Assembly (NCBI RefSeq): GCF_900635445.1
Contig: NZ_LR134117.1
Span: forward strand, 4,774,001 to 4,838,000
Length of the DNA stretch: 64,000 bases
Source of the DNA: Serratia odorifera
Lineage (GTDB): Bacteria; Pseudomonadota; Gammaproteobacteria; Enterobacterales; Enterobacteriaceae
Reading direction: 5' to 3'
A program made the position numbers and the translations under genes. Below are positions 57,115 through 64,000 of this stretch, piece by piece (within the stretch, counting starts at the first letter, position 1; each line of letters starts with the position of its first letter). The notes under the pieces are model-generated. The model saw only the letters and a list, made by a program, of their open reading frames with translations, searched no databases and was not told the origin of the DNA.

Positions 57115-57354
57115 ATGGGCTGTATAAGTCACGGCTCGCTGATAACATTGCCGATCGGCGGCTACGCCAAAGACGCCGATGCGACGATGACGCTTTCCCG
57201 TGACGCCTTGAACCGTATCGTTCTGAAAGAACAGACGCTGAAAGAAGAGCAAGACAAAGGGGATGTAAAAATCACCGGCGATAGCCAAAAGCTAAACGAA
57301 CTGTTGGGCTATATGGATAAGTTCGACTTCTGGTTTAATATCGTCACGCCATAA
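57115..57354 (+). pseudogene. 3' remnant of an alkyl/aryl-sulfatase gene
   Basis: Residues from GGYAKDADATMTLSRDALNRIVL to LLGYMDKFDFWFNIVTP match the SCP2-like C-terminal domain of linear alkylsulfatases (SdsA/YjcS type), which is about 130 residues in a protein of about 650. Only the last 60-80 residues remain, without the metallo-beta-lactamase catalytic part. It runs opposite to qnr and starts just upstream of the qnr promoter. This is a deletion scar. Confidence 0.75.
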
Positions 57355-57358
57355 ACGC

Positions 57359-57392
57359 AATGCCCCGGTGAGGTCGCCGTCACCGGGGCATT
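57359..57392. terminator. bidirectional hairpin between the sulfatase remnant and eco
   Basis: AATGCCCCGGTGA pairs perfectly (13 bp) with TCACCGGGGCATT around an 8-base loop, 54 bp downstream of the eco stop. T runs are short. Confidence 0.65.
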
Positions 57393-57445
57393 GCATTGGC
57401 AGTTGAATGCCGCGAACATCAGTAAGCGGCTACAACGGCGGATAA

Positions 57446-57955
57446 TTACTTCTTCACCGCGCTGTTAACGGTTTCAGCGGCTTGCCACACGCGGTATTTC
57501 ACCTCCACGTCCTGCGGCACATAGACCACGATCGGCAGGCGGCTGTTATAGCGCTGCATTGCGGCATCCCCCAGATTTGCCGCCACAAACTGCCGGTGCT
57601 TGCTACCGTCTGGACAGGCCATCATGGTAGAGGCTGGCGCAGACAGTTTATCCAGCACCAGATAATCGTAACCCCAGCCGGACAGCGTCTTGCTTTCCAG
57701 TTTGCCGCCCATCATATGGCGGTTGCAGTCCACTTCCAGCGTCTTGCCAATCAGCAGTTCCACTTTAAAGTTTTCTTCATGGTCCTGCTTCGGCAGGTAA
57801 ATGACCTGTCGCGTCATGCCCTTCTCTGCCTGCGGATAAGGCGCTACCTTTTCCAGCGGCTGTTGGCTGAGGGGGTCGTTGTCGGTCGCAGAGGTCGCCG
57901 CACCGGCGGTGGTTGCCATCAGCATGCCGGCAACCAGCAAAGAGATCTTTTTCAT
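57446..57955 (-). CDS. eco: ecotin, periplasmic serine protease inhibitor
   Basis: Ecotin is a dimeric periplasmic inhibitor of trypsin-fold proteases such as neutrophil elastase. The 169-residue product has a signal peptide (1-19, ending AGA), the body EKVAPYPQAEKGMTRQVIYLP, and the reactive loop STMMACPDG with P1 Met near residue 110 and a disulfide Cys. Length and sequence are normal. It is a single-gene unit. Confidence 0.95.
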   Translation of the reverse strand: MKKISLLVAGMLMATTAGAATSATDNDPLSQQPLEKVAPYPQAEKGMTRQVIYLPKQDHEENFKVELLIGKTLEVDCNRHMMGGKLESKTLSGWGYDYLVLDKLSAPASTMMACPDGSKHRQFVAANLGDAAMQRYNSRLPIVVYVPQDVEVKYRVWQAAETVNSAVKK

Positions 57956-58118
57956 TAACTTTCCCTATGATTTTCCTAAAATCCGAGCATACGTTAATAC
58001 ACTCCCTTGCCACATGCCAACGGTTTAATCTTCTTTACATATAGATATCTATAAACTTAACAACCAACATAAAAATAAAATACAGCATAAAAAACGGATA
58101 AATAACGCAAAATTCCGT

Positions 58119-58135
58119 ATTAAGGTTTTCTTAAG
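58119..58135 (+). promoter_or_regulatory. PmrA (BasR) box upstream of the PAP2 genes
   Basis: ATTAAG-GTTTT-CTTAAG matches the PmrA box HTTAAK-N5-HTTAAK at every defined position, 48 bp before the first PAP2 start. The spacing fits an activator bound next to a -35. In Salmonella and E. coli ybjG belongs to the PmrA regulon, which supports it. Confidence 0.65.
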
Positions 58136-58183
58136 ACAGAATTATTACAGTCGGCGTATCCCTGTTATCTCGCGAGCGCCCCT

Positions 58184-58929
58184 GTGAAGCGACAAAAACT
58201 GGCACAACCTTTGTTAAATCAAACCTCAACAACACCACATATTAAGACATCTGCCATTTACTCTTTGCCGACATCCTTTTACCGTTGGCAGGTTTTTGGT
58301 TTGTTGGTCAGTGGTTTGCTGTTGATGTGGCTTTCACGCAACGAGCAACTGGACTGGGCGATCAGCAATTACTGGTATGACGCTGCCAGCGGGCATTTTC
58401 CCTGGCAAAACAATTTTTGGCTCGATTTAATCAATCATCGACTGCTGAAAATAAGCGTTATCGGCGCGGCAGCGGCCAGCTTGCTGTGGGCGATCTACCA
58501 GCGGCATGCGCGTTTGGCGTTCTGCATGCTGCTGCTGGGTATCGGCCCCTTGGTGGTCGGCGTCCTGAAGGCCAGCAGCGCGCACTCCTGCCCATGGGAC
58601 CTGCTGGAATACGGCGGTCAGGCGATGTCCTATCCCCTGCTGGGCGCGGTACCGCCCCACCCGGGGCCGGGACGCTGCTTCCCGGGTGGCATGCCTCCAG
58701 CGGATTTGCGCTGATGGCGGTGTTTTTTCTGTTTTATCCGCTGCGGCCGCGCATCGCTTATACCTGGTGGTTTGGCGGCCTCACGCTCGGCATGCTGATG
58801 GGCTTTGGCCAGGTGATGCGCGGCGCACATTTCTTTTCCCATAACCTGTGGGCAGGTTGGTGGGTTTGGTTCAGCCAACTGGCTGTTTATTGGTGGGTTA
58901 GCGGCTACTTAAGCCGCAAGACGAGGTAA
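58184..58929 (+). CDS. PAP2-family membrane phosphatase (frameshift)
   Basis: This inner-membrane phosphatidic-acid-phosphatase-type enzyme starts with GTG (MKRQKLAQPLLN). The PAP2 motifs are KASSAHSCPWDL, PGGHASSGFAL and RGAHFFSHNLWAG, with catalytic His residues in the last two. A base is missing at 58688-58689, in the PGGH motif. Restored, it is 248 residues with about six helices. It ends 5 bp before ybjG, forming a two-gene unit behind the PmrA box. It may dephosphorylate lipid A or a polyprenyl phosphate; the substrate is unknown. Confidence 0.82.
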
Positions 58930-58934
58930 CTATA

Positions 58935-59540
58935 ATGGAGCAGTTGAATTATCTTCTTTTCGCCTGGATTAACGCGACCCCGGCCTCGCCAGAATGGACG
59001 ATCGATCTCGCCACCTTCCTGGCACGCGATCTGATCGCCATCGTCCCGCTGCTGATTGTCGGACTGTGGTTATGGGGGCCAAAAAACGCGCTGGTTTCAC
59101 AACGTGCGGTAGTGGCGAAGACGACAATTGCTCTCGGTTTTTCCCTGTTGGCCTCAGCCTCCATCGGCATGCTGCTACCGCACGAACGGCCATTCGTTGC
59201 CGGCATCGGTTATACCTTCCTGCAACATGCTCCTGACAGCTCCTTCCCCAGCGATCACGGCACTGCGATTTTCACCTTTGCCATTGCATTTTTGTGCTGG
59301 CACCGCATGTGGTCCGGCATCATGTTGATGGTTGTCGCGGCAGGCATTGCCTGGTCACGCGTCTATCTTGGCGTACACTGGCCGCTGGATATGGTGGGCG
59401 GGTTGTTGCTGGGCATGGTTGGTTGTCTGTTCGCGCAACTGGTATGGAATCTGTTTGGCGATCTGATTGCCGCCAAACTGGAACGGCTGTATCGCTTCCT
59501 GTTTGCCTTCCCGATCCGCAAAGGCTGGGTAAAAGAGTAA
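58935..59540 (+). CDS. ybjG: YbjG/BcrC-type undecaprenyl-diphosphatase
   Basis: This enzyme recycles undecaprenyl diphosphate at the inner membrane and gives bacitracin resistance. The 201-residue product has the PAP2 tripartite motif: a KTTIALG region near 57 and PHERPF, FPSDHGTAIFTFA near 95 and SRVYLGVHWPLDMVGG near 137. It follows the other PAP2 gene by 5 bp and is at the E. coli ybjG position, close to deoR. Confidence 0.94.
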   Translation: MEQLNYLLFAWINATPASPEWTIDLATFLARDLIAIVPLLIVGLWLWGPKNALVSQRAVVAKTTIALGFSLLASASIGMLLPHERPFVAGIGYTFLQHAPDSSFPSDHGTAIFTFAIAFLCWHRMWSGIMLMVVAAGIAWSRVYLGVHWPLDMVGGLLLGMVGCLFAQLVWNLFGDLIAAKLERLYRFLFAFPIRKGWVKE

Positions 59541-59548
59541 TCACCTGC

Positions 59549-59571
59549 GGGGCGTTACCGCCCCGTTATTT
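59549..59571. terminator. terminator between ybjG and the mutarotase gene
   Basis: GGGGCG pairs with CGCCCC around a 4-base TTAC loop, followed by GTTATTT. It ends ybjG and overlaps the end of the convergent gene. Confidence 0.6.
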
Positions 59572-60583
59572 AAACGACCCCGGTGGTCACACAAAACGTC
59601 CGGCTTTCGCCAGCGGCAAGCATCAGCAAGCTCCCGGCGCGTTCAGCCGCCAGATACCCCTCAGGCCGACAGGTTGCCGGTAAAACAAACGCGGCAACCT
59701 TCTGATCCGCATTATGCAAAATCCAGCGCGTGGCATAATTGAACTGCGCGGTGGAAAAGCGTGTCACGAACCGGTGCCCCTGCGGCGCGAGCATGAAGAA
59801 CTCGGCCTGGTCGACATACTGCGACAGTCGATCGGCAAAAAAGACGATTTCCGGATCGTAATGCTGCGGCTCGCTCAATTCGCAGACCCCTTGACCACGC
59901 TCGGCCAGACGTTGAGTAAACGCCAACCATGACGGCGTCGGCTTAACGTGCGCCGGGATGCTTTCACGCAGTTGCAGCGCTGAACCGGGCAAATTCTGTC
60001 GAAACGTCGCGCCCGCCACATAGGCATAATTCATATGACACATATATTGTAGCGGCATTGGCACACCGGCCAGATTGGTGACCTGCATTTCAATATCGAA
60101 CTGCGCGCTGCACGCCGTCAACCTCACCGCCGGCTGCGCTCGATAACGGTGGCCGAATCCTTTGACATATTCTACGCTGCCGCCTATCGCCAGCCGATCG
60201 CCCTCCACCTCCAGCCAGGCTGCGTCCATGGTCGCGCACGGCATTTCGCCATGCAGCGAATGACAGTCCTCCGGCGACGGGCAGCCGTTGCTCAACAGTC
60301 CCGAATGGAAGGCAAAGCAACCATAAGTATCTACAATGTTGTCGCCTGGCCGCGGCTGGCTAAACATATTCTCCATTTTTAAATCATGGCCGTCGAACTG
60401 CGCGTCCCAGATCATCTGCCCGTAGTACGGCAGCACCGTCAGATGGCCGCGGCTATTCGCCAACGTTAAACCGGCAATGCCGCTGGGATAGCGAAACGCC
60501 GTTACGCAGAATGATGCACAGCGGTATACCTCACGCGGTGCAGGACCGAACAACTCAGGAAATAAATGTATTTTCGCTTTCAT
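59570..60583 (-). CDS. deoM: DUF4432/aldose-1-epimerase-like protein, probable deoxyribose mutarotase
   Basis: The 337-residue product (MKAKIHLFPELFG...) belongs to DUF4432, a galactose-mutarotase-fold family. GHLTVLPYYGQMIWDAQFDGHDL near 50, FHSGLL..G and MCHMNYAYV near 185 hold conserved His residues. It is the last gene of a deoK-deoP-deoM operon, where relatives equilibrate deoxyribose anomers. The second ATG was chosen because AGGAG sits 7 bp before it. Symbol is by analogy. Confidence 0.75.
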   Translation of the reverse strand: MKAKIHLFPELFGPAPREVYRCASFCVTAFRYPSGIAGLTLANSRGHLTVLPYYGQMIWDAQFDGHDLKMENMFSQPRPGDNIVDTYGCFAFHSGLLSNGCPSPEDCHSLHGEMPCATMDAAWLEVEGDRLAIGGSVEYVKGFGHRYRAQPAVRLTACSAQFDIEMQVTNLAGVPMPLQYMCHMNYAYVAGATFRQNLPGSALQLRESIPAHVKPTPSWLAFTQRLAERGQGVCELSEPQHYDPEIVFFADRLSQYVDQAEFFMLAPQGHRFVTRFSTAQFNYATRWILHNADQKVAAFVLPATCRPEGYLAAERAGSLLMLAAGESRTFCVTTGVV

Positions 60584-60594
60584 CCGCATTCTCC

Positions 60595-61926
60595 TTATGA
60601 TTGATCGGTAGCCATTCTGTGCGCAGTCTGACGTTTTTGATGGCGAAGCTCCGCCAAAAAATAGAACCCGACATAGGCAAAACACAGTAGCGAGACCACA
60701 AACGCCTGTTGCATCGAACCAAGACGGTCGGAAACATAACCCTGCAATGCCGGAACAAACGCCGCGCCGACAATCGACATGACGATGATCGCCCCGGCCA
60801 CTTCGGTATATTTGTTTTCTACCGTTGCCAGGGTACCGGCATAAATGGTCGCCCAGCAGGGGCCGAACAGCACGCTAACAAACACCGCTGCGTAAACGGC
60901 GGTAAAGTTCGGCACCAGCGCTACATAGGCCAGCGTAACCAGGCCCAGCAGCGCGTAGACAATCAGCACTTTTTCGGCTTTGAAGCGGGTCATCAGGAAG
61001 TTGGCAATAAACTTGCCGATAAAGAAGCAGATAAAGCTGTAAATCATAAAGTTGGACGCATCACGTTCGTTGGCCGCCCCGAGGTTCAACGCCAAACGGA
61101 TGGTGAACGACCACACCGCCACCTGCATGCCGACATATAAAAACTGTGCGGCAATGCCTTTACGGAACCGCGCGTTGCCCGCCAGGTATTTCAGCGTTTC
61201 CCCCAATGCCGGCGCCGCGGCCTGCTCACCCTGCTCATCTTGCGGCTTGCAGCGTGGATAACGGGTCAGCAGGAACAGCAGCATCACCACCACCAGCACC
61301 ATAATCAGGTATTTGTACGGTTCCAGCGTATGTTCCAGCATCGACAGACGGAACTGATGAACCTGATCCGGCGACATGCCGGCCATCTGCGCTTCCAGGC
61401 TGTCCCCTTCCTGAAATACCAGATATTTTCCCAGCACGATGCCCATTAGCGCCCCCACCGGATAAAACGTCTGGCTGACGTTCAACCGCAGCGTTGCGTA
61501 ATCGCGGTGACCAATCATCGAACTGTAGGTGTTGGCAGCGGTTTCCAAAAAGCTCAAGCCAATGGCAATGGCGAAAATCGCCGCCAGAAACATGGTATAG
61601 GTCGCCATATGCGAAGCGGGATAAAACAGCATGCAACCGACGATATACAGCGTCAGGCCGATCAGAATTGCCGCTTTGTAACTGCTGTTTTTAATCACCA
61701 GCGATGCCGGAATGGCAATCAGAAAATAACCACCATAGAACGCGCTCTGTACCAGCGCGCTGGCGAAATCGCTCAGCGCAAACACGCTCTTGAACTGGGT
61801 TATCAGAATGTCGTTCAGGCTGGCGGCACAGCCCCACAACGGGAACAGACAGGACAACAGGATAAATTGAAACAGCGGCGTCCTGTTCAGATAACCGTCT
61901 GCTTGCTGCTCGATGGTCTGGCGCAT
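60595..61926 (-). CDS. deoP: DeoP, deoxyribose/fucose-type MFS permease
   Basis: The 443-residue FucP-family proton symporter has about 12 helices and starts MRQTIEQQADGYLNR behind AGGAG. LWGCAASLNDILITQFKSVF near residue 29 and ETAANTYSSMIG near 140 are FucP-family marks. It sits between deoK (1 bp upstream) and the mutarotase (11 bp downstream), as in the deoxyribose operons of Salmonella. Deoxyribose as substrate is inferred from this linkage. Confidence 0.85.
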   Translation of the reverse strand: MRQTIEQQADGYLNRTPLFQFILLSCLFPLWGCAASLNDILITQFKSVFALSDFASALVQSAFYGGYFLIAIPASLVIKNSSYKAAILIGLTLYIVGCMLFYPASHMATYTMFLAAIFAIAIGLSFLETAANTYSSMIGHRDYATLRLNVSQTFYPVGALMGIVLGKYLVFQEGDSLEAQMAGMSPDQVHQFRLSMLEHTLEPYKYLIMVLVVVMLLFLLTRYPRCKPQDEQGEQAAAPALGETLKYLAGNARFRKGIAAQFLYVGMQVAVWSFTIRLALNLGAANERDASNFMIYSFICFFIGKFIANFLMTRFKAEKVLIVYALLGLVTLAYVALVPNFTAVYAAVFVSVLFGPCWATIYAGTLATVENKYTEVAGAIIVMSIVGAAFVPALQGYVSDRLGSMQQAFVVSLLCFAYVGFYFLAELRHQKRQTAHRMATDQS

Positions 61927-61927
61927 T

Positions 61928-62860
61928 TTATACTCCTTGTTGTCTGGTGGAGATAAAGTCATGGAACTGCGCAGCATCAGGATAAGAACGCTGCGTGCCC
62001 TTGCCGGTGACGCTATAGGCGGCATAGGCAACCGCCTGCTGCATGGCGCTCAGGACATCGTTTTGACGAATATAATGCTGCGCGAAGCAGCCGATAAATG
62101 CGTCGCCGGCGCCGCTGGTATCCAGCGCCCTCACTGGCAGCGACGCAACATGCTCACAGCTGTTGTCAGTCATCCACAGTGCGCCGCGTTGTCCAAGAGT
62201 AACAATCAGGTTGCGCAAGCCTTGATCCAGCAGGCTCTGGCCGGCGCGGCGAATATTGTCATCGTTGTCGACCGGCATGCCGGTAAGAATTTCCAGCTCG
62301 GTTTCATTGGGGATAAAGAATTCGCATTGGCAGGCGTAGCGAATATCCAGCTCGCGCGCTGCGGGGGCTGGATTAAGGATCACCTTGATGTGATGTCGCC
62401 GTGCAAAATCAATCGCCGCATACACCGTCTCCAGTGGAATCTCGAGTTGCAAAATGATCAATCGACACTGTTGCAGGGCATCGGCGGCCTGGTCGATATC
62501 TGCCGGCAACAGGTGATTATTAGCCCCTTTGACGATCAAGATACGGTTTTGCGAGGTTGAACGATCGACAAATATCGGCGCAACGCCACTGCTGACGCCC
62601 GGCACTTTCTTCACAAAACGCGTATCAATACCGGCCCGTTGCAGGTTACGCAGCGTGTTATCGGCAAACAGATCGTCCCCTACCCGTGTCACCATCATCA
62701 CATCGGCCCCCATCCTGGCGGCCGCTACCGCCTGGTTGGCCCCCTTACCACCGCAACCCAGCTCAAATTCCGCTGCCTCCAGCGTTTCTCCGGCCTTTGG
62801 CATCTGGTCGATATAGCTGATTAAATCCACCATGTTCGAACCGATTACTGCAATATCCAT
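61928..62860 (-). CDS. deoK: DeoK, deoxyribokinase (PfkB family)
   Basis: This enzyme phosphorylates 2-deoxyribose to deoxyribose-5-phosphate, the DeoC substrate. The 310-residue product has the ribokinase motifs GCGGKGANQAVAAARMG near residue 35, LNPAPA near 163 and the anion-hole motif DTSGAGDAFIGCF near 240, with Asp as catalytic base. It could be read as plain ribokinase, but deoC, deoP and deoR nearby favour DeoK. It is divergent from deoC. Confidence 0.87.
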   Translation of the reverse strand: MDIAVIGSNMVDLISYIDQMPKAGETLEAAEFELGCGGKGANQAVAAARMGADVMMVTRVGDDLFADNTLRNLQRAGIDTRFVKKVPGVSSGVAPIFVDRSTSQNRILIVKGANNHLLPADIDQAADALQQCRLIILQLEIPLETVYAAIDFARRHHIKVILNPAPAARELDIRYACQCEFFIPNETELEILTGMPVDNDDNIRRAGQSLLDQGLRNLIVTLGQRGALWMTDNSCEHVASLPVRALDTSGAGDAFIGCFAQHYIRQNDVLSAMQQAVAYAAYSVTGKGTQRSYPDAAQFHDFISTRQQGV

Positions 62861-62893
62861 CGTTGTGTCCCCGTTGTTTTTTTAGTCATATGA

Positions 62894-62909
62894 TGTTAAT
62901 TAAATAACA
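62894..62909. promoter_or_regulatory. DeoR-type operator on the deoK side
   Basis: TGTTAATTAAATAACA has the TGTTA...TAACA arms of the DeoR operator (E. coli TGTTAGAATACTAACA). It lies 34 bp upstream of the deoK ATG. Confidence 0.55.
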
Positions 62910-62933
62910 TTATCAACGCGTGATTGTTATATG

Positions 62934-62949
62934 TGTGACATCGATCGCA
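62934..62949. promoter_or_regulatory. CRP-like site in the deoK-deoC intergenic region
   Basis: TGTGACATCGATCGCA matches TGTGA-N6-TCACA at 9 of 10 defined bases. It lies between the two DeoR-like sites and could activate both divergent promoters. Confidence 0.5.
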
Positions 62950-63002
62950 ACTATGAATCACCGGTTACACGCTAAAACAATCTATATTTGCACCGTGACA
63001 GA

Positions 63003-63018
63003 TGTTATAATTCTCACA
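63003..63018. promoter_or_regulatory. DeoR-type operator overlapping the deoC -10
   Basis: TGTTATAATTCTCACA matches TGTTAGAATTCTAACA at 14 of 16 positions and contains the TATAAT -10 hexamer (63006-63011). Bound repressor would cover the promoter, as at E. coli deoP1. Confidence 0.6.
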
Positions 63019-63059
63019 TTACTCACGTTTATCTGGCTGACTCTGATTAAGGAATCGCA

Positions 63060-63741
63060 ATGACTATTGAAAACATTGACTACGCTCGCTATATCGATCA
63101 CACCCTGCTGGCGATGGACGCCAGTGAAGCGCAAATCGCCAAACTGTGCGAAGAAGCACAACAGCACAATTTTTATGCGGTCTGTGTTAACTCCGGCTAC
63201 GTTCCGCTGGCGGCACACCTGCTGCAGGAAAGCGAGGTCAAAGTTTGTTCGGTGATTGGTTTCCCACTGGGTGCGGGTCTGACGGTGGCCAAGGGCGTTC
63301 GAGGCCAAAGCGGCCATCGCTGCCGGGGCGCAGGAAATCGATATGGTGATCAACGTCGGTTGGCTGAAAAGCGGCCTCAACGATCGGGTAAAAGCCGACA
63401 TCGCCGCAGTGCGCGAGGTTTGCGCCGCGATCCCGTTGAAGGTAATATTGGAAACCTGTCTGCTCAGCGACGCGCAAATCGTACAAGTGTGTGAAATGTG
63501 CCGCGAACTTGAGGTCGCCTTCGTGAAAACCTCCACCGGTTTCAGCACCGGCGGCGCACGCGAAGAGCACGTCAAGCTGATGCGTGAAACCGTCGGCAGT
63601 GAAATGGGCGTGAAGGCGTCTGGCGCGGTGCGCGACCGTGCCACCGCCGAGAAGATGATCGCCGCAGGCGCCACGCGTATTGGTACCAGCTCCGGCGTCG
63701 CAATCGTTTCCGGTGCCGAGGCCGCTGCCGGCAGTTACTGA
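63060..63741 (+). CDS. deoC: DeoC, deoxyribose-phosphate aldolase (frameshift)
   Basis: DeoC splits deoxyribose-5-P into glyceraldehyde-3-P and acetaldehyde. The start MTIENIDYARYIDHTLL carries the family motif; VCVNSGYVPLA near 45, CSVIGFPLGAG near 64, the Schiff-base Lys in VAFVKTSTGF near 150 and GVKASGAVRD near 180 are present. An extra G at 63294-63296 breaks the frame; without it KAFEAKAAIAAGAQEIDM joins both parts and the length is 226. AAGGAA precedes the ATG. It is separate from deoABD. Confidence 0.92.
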
Positions 63742-63782
63742 TTCTGACGGTTGACTGCGCCACCGTTAACCGGGCGAATAAC

Positions 63783-63821
63783 ATGCGGGGTAATGCGTTC
63801 TATACGCAGCCCCGCATTTTT
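63783..63821 (+). terminator. terminator after deoC
   Basis: ATGCGGGG pairs with CCCCGCAT, with a further partial inner stem (TGCGT/ACGCA), and is followed by TTTT. It separates deoC from deoR. Confidence 0.75.
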
Positions 63822-63900
63822 GTGCTTATCACCTTTTCGGTGTAGCGGCCCGCGCAAGCTGCAACATGATTCTTTATTTCTAGACCTTTGGGAACACGAC

Positions 63901-64000
63901 ATGGAAACGCGGCGCGAAGAGCGTATCAACCGACTAATCCAGGCGCTAAAGCGTGCTGACAAGATTCATTTAAAAGAAGCCGCTGCACTACTGGGCGTCT
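63901..64000 (+). CDS. deoR: DeoR repressor, 5' end (cut by the window)
   Basis: Only the first 33 codons are in the window. METRREERINRLIQALKRAD and the following KIHLKEAAALLGV are the start of DeoR, the deoxyribose-5-phosphate-responsive repressor, up to its helix-turn-helix. It likely acts on the two operator-like palindromes between deoK and deoC. Confidence 0.9.
   Translation, partial: METRREERINRLIQALKRADKIHLKEAAALLGV

Overview
The window looks like the chromosome of a Serratia species (Enterobacterales, Yersiniaceae). Gene order from cydD to deoR largely follows the Escherichia coli cydDC-aat-infA-clpA ... ybjL-ybjG-deoR segment. A chromosomal Qnr pentapeptide protein of the type carried by Serratia is present, and the DNA is GC-rich except in one island. 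The species is inferred from gene content only.

Layout. 0.1-4.7 kb: cydD-cydC, aat and infA. 4.9-8.1 kb: clpA-clpS, then divergent cspD. 8.1-15.1 kb: macAB, ybjX, ybjD and lysO. 15.2-21.0 kb: hcp-hcr behind FNR-like and NsrR-like sites, then poxB and ltaE. 21.0-24.3 kb: an amino-sugar cassette of a PTS EIICB, a NanE-type epimerase and a divergent RpiR regulator. 24.3-30.5 kb: a DUF1294 protein, ybjT, ybjS, amiD, ybjQ, a DUF2000 protein with a divergent Lrp-type regulator, and ybjP. 30.7-34.5 kb: the arginine transporter artPIQM plus artJ with ArgR-like boxes. 34.6-45.8 kb: rlmC, ybjO, potFGHI, ybjN-rimK-ybjC (nfsA is missing), grxA, ybjM and ybjL.

45.9-54.8 kb is a degraded P2-like prophage bounded by an 18-19 bp direct repeat that overlaps the ybjL terminator. 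It keeps a P2-type integrase, CI-type repressor, Cox-like and CII-like regulators, a baseplate spike gene and some small unknown genes. It carries two AT-rich cargo loci: a DUF4238 gene beside the left end, and an overlapping DUF262 plus HEPN-type gene pair between repressor and integrase. The gene pair is the best candidate for an uncharacterised (probably defence or toxin-like) system.

54.9-64 kb: an alpha/beta hydrolase, qnr with a LexA-like box, an alkylsulfatase remnant, ecotin, two PAP2 phosphatases behind a PmrA-like box, and a deoxyribose cluster (deoK-deoP-mutarotase, divergent deoC, start of deoR) with DeoR-like and CRP-like sites.

Caution: I count about 30 single-base indels that break 16 otherwise conserved genes. 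Most lie in short homopolymers (G, C, A or T), and 16 of them fall between 15.8 and 22.8 kb. Sequencing or assembly error is the likeliest cause, so coordinates below span the whole gene and mark each frame change.
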